Source: Candidatus Krumholzibacteriota bacterium
Lineage (GTDB): Bacteria > Krumholzibacteriota > Krumholzibacteriia > Krumholzibacteriales > Krumholzibacteriaceae
NCBI GenBank assembly: GCA_030672805.1
Contig: DAOVFR010000138.1
Span: forward strand, 1-6,804
DNA length: 6,804 bases
Direction of reading: 5' to 3'
Both the position numbers and the translations under genes were made by a program. This document shows positions 5,086 through 6,804 of the stretch, piece after piece (positions within the stretch are counted from its first letter, which is position 1; each line of letters opens with the position of its first letter). The notes under the pieces were generated by a model that had not been told where the DNA came from, ran no database searches, and saw nothing but the letters and a program-made list of their open reading frames with translations.

Positions 5086-6714
5086 ATGAAGAAGTCGGCG
5101 GCCATTGCGATTGCTCTTTTCCTTACGCTTATTCTCGGGAGCATGCCCGTTGCCGCGTGCACCAATTATCTGATCACGAAGGGCGCATCGGTTGACGGTT
5201 CGACCATGATAACCTTTGCAGCCGATTCCCACGTCCTGTACGGAGAACTCTACTACTTTCCGGCCCGGGACCATATCCCCGGTACAATGGTTGATATATA
5301 CGAGTGGGATACCGGCAAACATCTCGGGCAGATACCTCAGGTTTCGCATACATACTCGGTGGTCGGACTGATGAACGAACACCAGGTTGCCATCGGCGAG
5401 ACAACGTGGGGAGGCCGTTCCGAGCTCCGTGACAGCACGGCTGTTATCGATTACGGCAGTTTGATATTCCTCGCGCTTCAAAGGGCCCGCACGGCACGCG
5501 AAGCGATAGAGGTCATGACCGGCCTCGTCGCCGAGCACGGCTACTACAGCTCCGGCGAGTCCTTTTCCATCGCCGACCCCGATGAAGTGTGGTTCATGGA
5601 TCTGATAGGTAAATGCCCCGACAACAAGGGCGCGGTCTGGGTTGCCCGCAGGGTGCCCGACGGATACGTCTCGGCCCACGCAAACCAGGCTCGCATCAGG
5701 CAGTTCCCCCTGAAGGACAGGAAGAACTGCCTGTACGCTCCCGACGTTATCGAATTCGCCAGGGAAAAGGGTTATTATGACGGTCCGGATAAGGAATTCA
5801 GCTTCGCCGATGCCTACGCGCCCCTCGATTACGGCGCTCTGCGTTTTTGTGAGGCTCGTGTCTATGCCATGTTCAATTGCGCGGCCCCGTCTCTTGGCCT
5901 GTCCATGGATTATGTCAAGGGTGTTGAGGGCGCCGAACCGATGCCGTTGTGGATCAAACCCGACAGGAAGCTTTCCGTTCATAACGTCATGGAGTTCATG
6001 CGCGATCATTTCGAGGGTACCGATTACGACATGACGAAGGATATTGGCGCCGGGCCTTTCGCCTGTCCATACAGGTGGCGGCCTCTTACATGGTCGGTAG
6101 ATGATACGAAATATGTGAACGAGAGGGCTGCCTCGACCCAGCAGACCGGGTTCTCGTTCGTCACGCAGTCCCGTTCCTGGCTGCCCGATCCCATCGGAGG
6201 AATCTTCTGGATAGGTGTGGACGACACGTACAGCACTGTTTACAACCCGATGTATTGCGGCATCAAGAGGGTTCCCGTGTCGTATGCCGTGGGGACGGCC
6301 GACTTCCATCACTTTTCCTGGGAATCCGCCTTCTGGGTGTTCAACTGGGTGGCAAACTTTGCGTACTTGCGCTATTCGGACATGATAGGAGATATCCAGA
6401 TCGTACAGCGGGACCTGGAGGGTTCATTCCTCTCCGACCAACCAAGGATAGAAGAGGCTGCTCTCACTTTGTACAAGCAGTCTCCCGGGCTGGCAATCGA
6501 CTATCTTACCGGGTACTCCTGCCGCATAGGCGATGCCACGGTCGCGCGCTGGCGAAAGCTGGGCGAGGACCTCCTCGTGAAATACATGGATGGCAACATA
6601 AAGGATGAACTTGGCAATGTGACTCATCCAGGCTATCCGGAATCATGGTACAGAAAGGTTGTCGAGGAAACCGGGGATCATTTTCAGTACCAGAACCTCG
6701 AAGGCGAAGAATAA
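5086..6714 (+). CDS. Exported family C69 (U34) dipeptidase, Ntn-hydrolase
   Basis: The product has 542 residues, within the normal C69 range. Residues 1-24 form a signal peptide (KK, then AAIAIALFLTLILGSMPVAA), and CTNYLITKGAS begins at Cys25. In this family the N-terminal Cys, freed by processing, is the nucleophile, so cleavage at Ala24/Cys25 would mature the enzyme. Supporting blocks are VDGSTMITFAADSH (36-49), GLMNEHQVAIGETTWGG (94-110), SSGESFSIADPDEVWFMDLIG (155-175), ANQARIRQF (199-207), and TGFSFVTQSRSWLPDPIGGIFWIGVDD (354-380). The C-terminal helical part (LTGYSCRIGDATVARWRKLGEDLLVKY, 474-500) is also typical. Known members cleave dipeptides; this one should act in the periplasm or outside. 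VAAC (22-25) also reads as a lipobox, and lipidation would block the nucleophile. It has its own promoter and AGGAGG site. No terminator is visible in the 90 bases after its stop. Confidence 0.93.
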   Translation: MKKSAAIAIALFLTLILGSMPVAACTNYLITKGASVDGSTMITFAADSHVLYGELYYFPARDHIPGTMVDIYEWDTGKHLGQIPQVSHTYSVVGLMNEHQVAIGETTWGGRSELRDSTAVIDYGSLIFLALQRARTAREAIEVMTGLVAEHGYYSSGESFSIADPDEVWFMDLIGKCPDNKGAVWVARRVPDGYVSAHANQARIRQFPLKDRKNCLYAPDVIEFAREKGYYDGPDKEFSFADAYAPLDYGALRFCEARVYAMFNCAAPSLGLSMDYVKGVEGAEPMPLWIKPDRKLSVHNVMEFMRDHFEGTDYDMTKDIGAGPFACPYRWRPLTWSVDDTKYVNERAASTQQTGFSFVTQSRSWLPDPIGGIFWIGVDDTYSTVYNPMYCGIKRVPVSYAVGTADFHHFSWESAFWVFNWVANFAYLRYSDMIGDIQIVQRDLEGSFLSDQPRIEEAALTLYKQSPGLAIDYLTGYSCRIGDATVARWRKLGEDLLVKYMDGNIKDELGNVTHPGYPESWYRKVVEETGDHFQYQNLEGEE

Positions 6715-6804
6715 TCGGTTCCCGGGGTAATTCTAACGACTTACGCGTCATTATCACAGAAGCTCTAAATCTGCCTCCGGGGCTAGCTGTGACCGAGGAA
6801 GACG

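Noticed and set aside
5017..6312. 431-codon open frame on the minus strand opposite the dipeptidase
   Set aside because: The plus strand carries a complete C69 enzyme with signal peptide, promoter and AGGAGG. The antisense product shows no recognisable domain and spans the peptidase promoter.
6754..6792. TCACAG/CTGTGA inverted repeat after the dipeptidase gene
   Set aside because: The arms are 6 bp with a 27-nt gap and no U-tract, so it is not a credible terminator. It could be a chance match.

Overview
The window is about 6.8 kb of bacterial DNA of moderately high GC (roughly 55-60% by eye). It holds five substantial genes in four transcription units, and no RNA genes, insertion sequences or CRISPR arrays that I can see. 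Consensus Shine-Dalgarno sites, sigma70-like promoters and a predicted SPII lipoprotein with Gln after the lipid Cys point to a Gram-negative bacterium. I cannot fix the phylum. The lipoprotein's glycine/aromatic repeats and the standalone CoA-transferase pair would fit an uncultured FCB-type or Desulfobacterota-type lineage, but that is an impression, not a demonstration.

Left part, minus strand. Bases 1-991 encode the first 330 residues of a secreted lipoprotein that runs off the left edge. Its C-terminal part carries G-x-[FL]-R-G-[LI] repeats. It is preceded by a 352-base gene-free stretch holding several inverted repeats, an unusually good but unexplained Shine-Dalgarno/ATG pair in frame with the lipoprotein, and a strong intrinsic terminator. 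That terminator closes the next unit, a two-gene operon (3103 down to 1344) encoding the A and B subunits of a glutaconate CoA-transferase-like enzyme. The two genes overlap by ATGA. They have a good sigma70-like promoter (TTGACC-17-TACACT) and a leader of about 135 nt.

Right part, plus strand. Divergent from the CoA-transferase operon is an AbiE-type (type IV) toxin-antitoxin pair: an AbiEi-family winged-helix antitoxin/repressor followed by an AbiEii-family nucleotidyltransferase toxin, again with an ATGA overlap. A 9+5+9 inverted repeat lies just upstream of the preferred abiEi start and is the likely autoregulatory operator. A possible 39-codon ORF follows the toxin. A clear promoter (TTGCAA-17-TATAAA) then drives an exported family C69 Ntn-hydrolase dipeptidase, whose predicted nucleophile Cys25 sits exactly at the signal-peptide cleavage site.

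The units do not form an obvious common pathway. The CoA-transferase is intracellular acyl-CoA metabolism, the dipeptidase is export-directed peptide degradation, the lipoprotein is envelope-associated, and the AbiE pair is a defence or maintenance module placed between metabolic genes. The points most worth a second look are the AbiE operator and start reassignment, the lipobox-versus-nucleophile conflict in the dipeptidase, and the regulatory architecture upstream of the lipoprotein.
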